NCBI RefSeq assembly: GCF_902499115.1
Contig: NZ_CABVPN010000003.1
Coordinates: 1-64,000 of the forward strand
Direction of reading: 5' to 3'
Length of the DNA stretch: 64,000 nucleotides
Source of the DNA: Burkholderia diffusa
Lineage (GTDB): Bacteria > Pseudomonadota > Gammaproteobacteria > Burkholderiales > Burkholderiaceae
A program made the position numbers and the translations under genes. A model generated the notes under the pieces. The model had not been told where the DNA came from, did no database searches, and saw nothing but the letters and a program-made list of their open reading frames with translations. Of the stretch, positions 63,073 through 64,000 are shown piece after piece; position 1 is the stretch's first letter; the number at the start of each line of letters is the position of its first letter.

Positions 63073-64000
63073 TCAACGTGACGCAGGCGCAAATTTCGGG
63101 CGGATTCGTGCGTAGAACACGGCCGCGAGCAGCACGAGCCATGCCGCGCCGACGTAGAGCGCGACGCGCGTATCTTCGAACCAGCCGAGCATCACGATCA
63201 CGAAAGCCATGAATGCGATCGTCAGGGCGGGTGCGACGGGCCACAGCGGCACCTTGAACTTCAGCGCCGCGACTTCCGCGCTCGACAGGCGACGGCGCAT
63301 CGCGACCTGCGACAGCAGGATCATCAGCCACACCCACACGGTCGCGAACGTCGCGATCGCCGCCACCACCAGGAACACGTCCTTCGGCATCAGGTAGTTG
63401 AGCACCACGCCGATCAGCAGCGCGCCGGCCATCACGAGCACCGTGACCCATGGCACGCCGTGCCGCGACGTCGCCATCAGCACGCGCGGCGCCTGGCCCT
63501 GCCGCGCCATCCCGAACATCATCCGGCCCGCGCCGAAGATGTCGCTGTTGATCGCCGAGATCGCCGCGCTGATCACCACGAGGTTGAGAATGGTCGCGGC
63601 CGACTTCACGCCGAGCGCCGAGAAGATCTGCACGAACGGGCTGCCGTCGCTGCCGACGCCGGTCCACGGGCTGATCGACATCAGCACGACCATCGTCAGC
63701 ACGTAGAACAACAGGATGCGCGCGGGCACCGCGTTGATGGCGCGCGGAATCACGCGCTCCGGATCCTTGGCCTCGCCGGCGCTCATCCCGATCACCTCGA
63801 TGCCGCCGTACGCGAAGATCACGACCGACAGCGACGCGATCAACCCGCCGATCCCGTTCGGGAAGAAGCCGCCGTGGTTCCACAGGTTCGCGAACGTCGG
63901 CACGTCGGCCGAATGGCCGAAATGCATGCCGGTCAGCAGGATCGCAACGCCGCCGCCGATCATCGCGACGATCGCGCCGACCTTGATGAGTGACAGCCAG
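63073..64000 (-). CDS. Amino acid permease, APC family (5' end beyond the window)
   Basis: The C-terminal ~309 residues of an APC-superfamily amino acid transporter. The frame is open to the window edge (residues WLSLIKVGAIVAMIGGGVAI just inside). Typical segments: SVVIFAYGGIEVIGMSAGEAKDPERVIPRA (TM6 and loop of the AAT family) and NSDIFGAGRMMFGMARQGQAP. Many membrane helices follow, and it ends IRPKFAPASR. It resembles the ProY/AroP/GabP group; the substrate cannot be fixed from this part. The start lies outside the window. Confidence 0.9.
   Translation of the reverse strand, partial: WLSLIKVGAIVAMIGGGVAILLTGMHFGHSADVPTFANLWNHGGFFPNGIGGLIASLSVVIFAYGGIEVIGMSAGEAKDPERVIPRAINAVPARILLFYVLTMVVLMSISPWTGVGSDGSPFVQIFSALGVKSAATILNLVVISAAISAINSDIFGAGRMMFGMARQGQAPRVLMATSRHGVPWVTVLVMAGALLIGVVLNYLMPKDVFLVVAAIATFATVWVWLMILLSQVAMRRRLSSAEVAALKFKVPLWPVAPALTIAFMAFVIVMLGWFEDTRVALYVGAAWLVLLAAVFYARIRPKFAPASR

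Overview
The window looks like chromosomal DNA of a Burkholderia species, most likely of the Burkholderia cepacia complex. This rests on very high G+C with strong third-position bias, several GTG and TTG starts, a hopanoid hpnIJKL cluster, an arginine succinyltransferase (ast) operon with a two-subunit AruF/AruG enzyme, and Tat-exported phospholipase C and PhoX-type phosphatases. No rRNA, tRNA or CRISPR array was seen. The species call is inference from gene content.

Layout. 0.1-9.1 kb: an ABC exporter, a GT4 glycosyltransferase, two small membrane proteins, glucarate dehydratase (gudD) with a divergent FadR-type regulator, and a branched-chain-amino-acid-type binding protein. 9.4-15 kb: phospholipase C, pyridoxal kinase pdxY, a secreted alpha/beta hydrolase and a luciferase-like oxidoreductase. 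15.6-20.4 kb: hpnI-J-K-L, which build the polar head group of extended hopanoids, followed by a BamE-like lipoprotein. 21.2-35.6 kb: an arginine uptake and catabolism locus, made of aotQMP-argR, then astC-aruF-aruG-astD-astB-astE, then aotJ. 35.7-39.1 kb: an HDOD protein and a PAS/degenerate-GGDEF/EAL protein. 39.2-42.7 kb: an exported peroxiredoxin, an SDR-like protein, a NYN-domain protein and a VOC protein. 42.8-50.6 kb: an mdtABC-type RND efflux operon. 50.9-58.9 kb: an IclR regulator, a possible small RNA, PhoX, AmtB, small membrane and lipoproteins, an Rrf2 regulator with its oxidoreductase partner, and an Lrp regulator. 59-62.6 kb: an fbpABC-type ferric iron ABC transporter behind a Fur box. 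The window ends with a 53-residue membrane protein and a truncated amino acid permease.

The most unusual region is 24.56-27.05 kb. Between argR and astC sits a lower-G+C cassette coding, on the minus strand, for a PAAR-domain tip protein, a Tae4-family type VI secretion amidase effector and a small three-segment membrane protein that is probably its immunity factor. It is bounded by two 276-bp inverted repeats about 93% identical by eye. Each repeat carries a perfect 15-bp stem hairpin. The cassette splits the arginine locus and has no hcp, vgrG or transposase, so it looks like a self-contained effector module that moves or recombines through its repeats and depends on a type VI apparatus encoded elsewhere.

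Other regulatory features: a duplicated 19-bp operator-like motif in front of both the Rrf2 gene and its partner, a Fur box before fbpA, and a short intergenic transcription unit ending in two tandem terminators.
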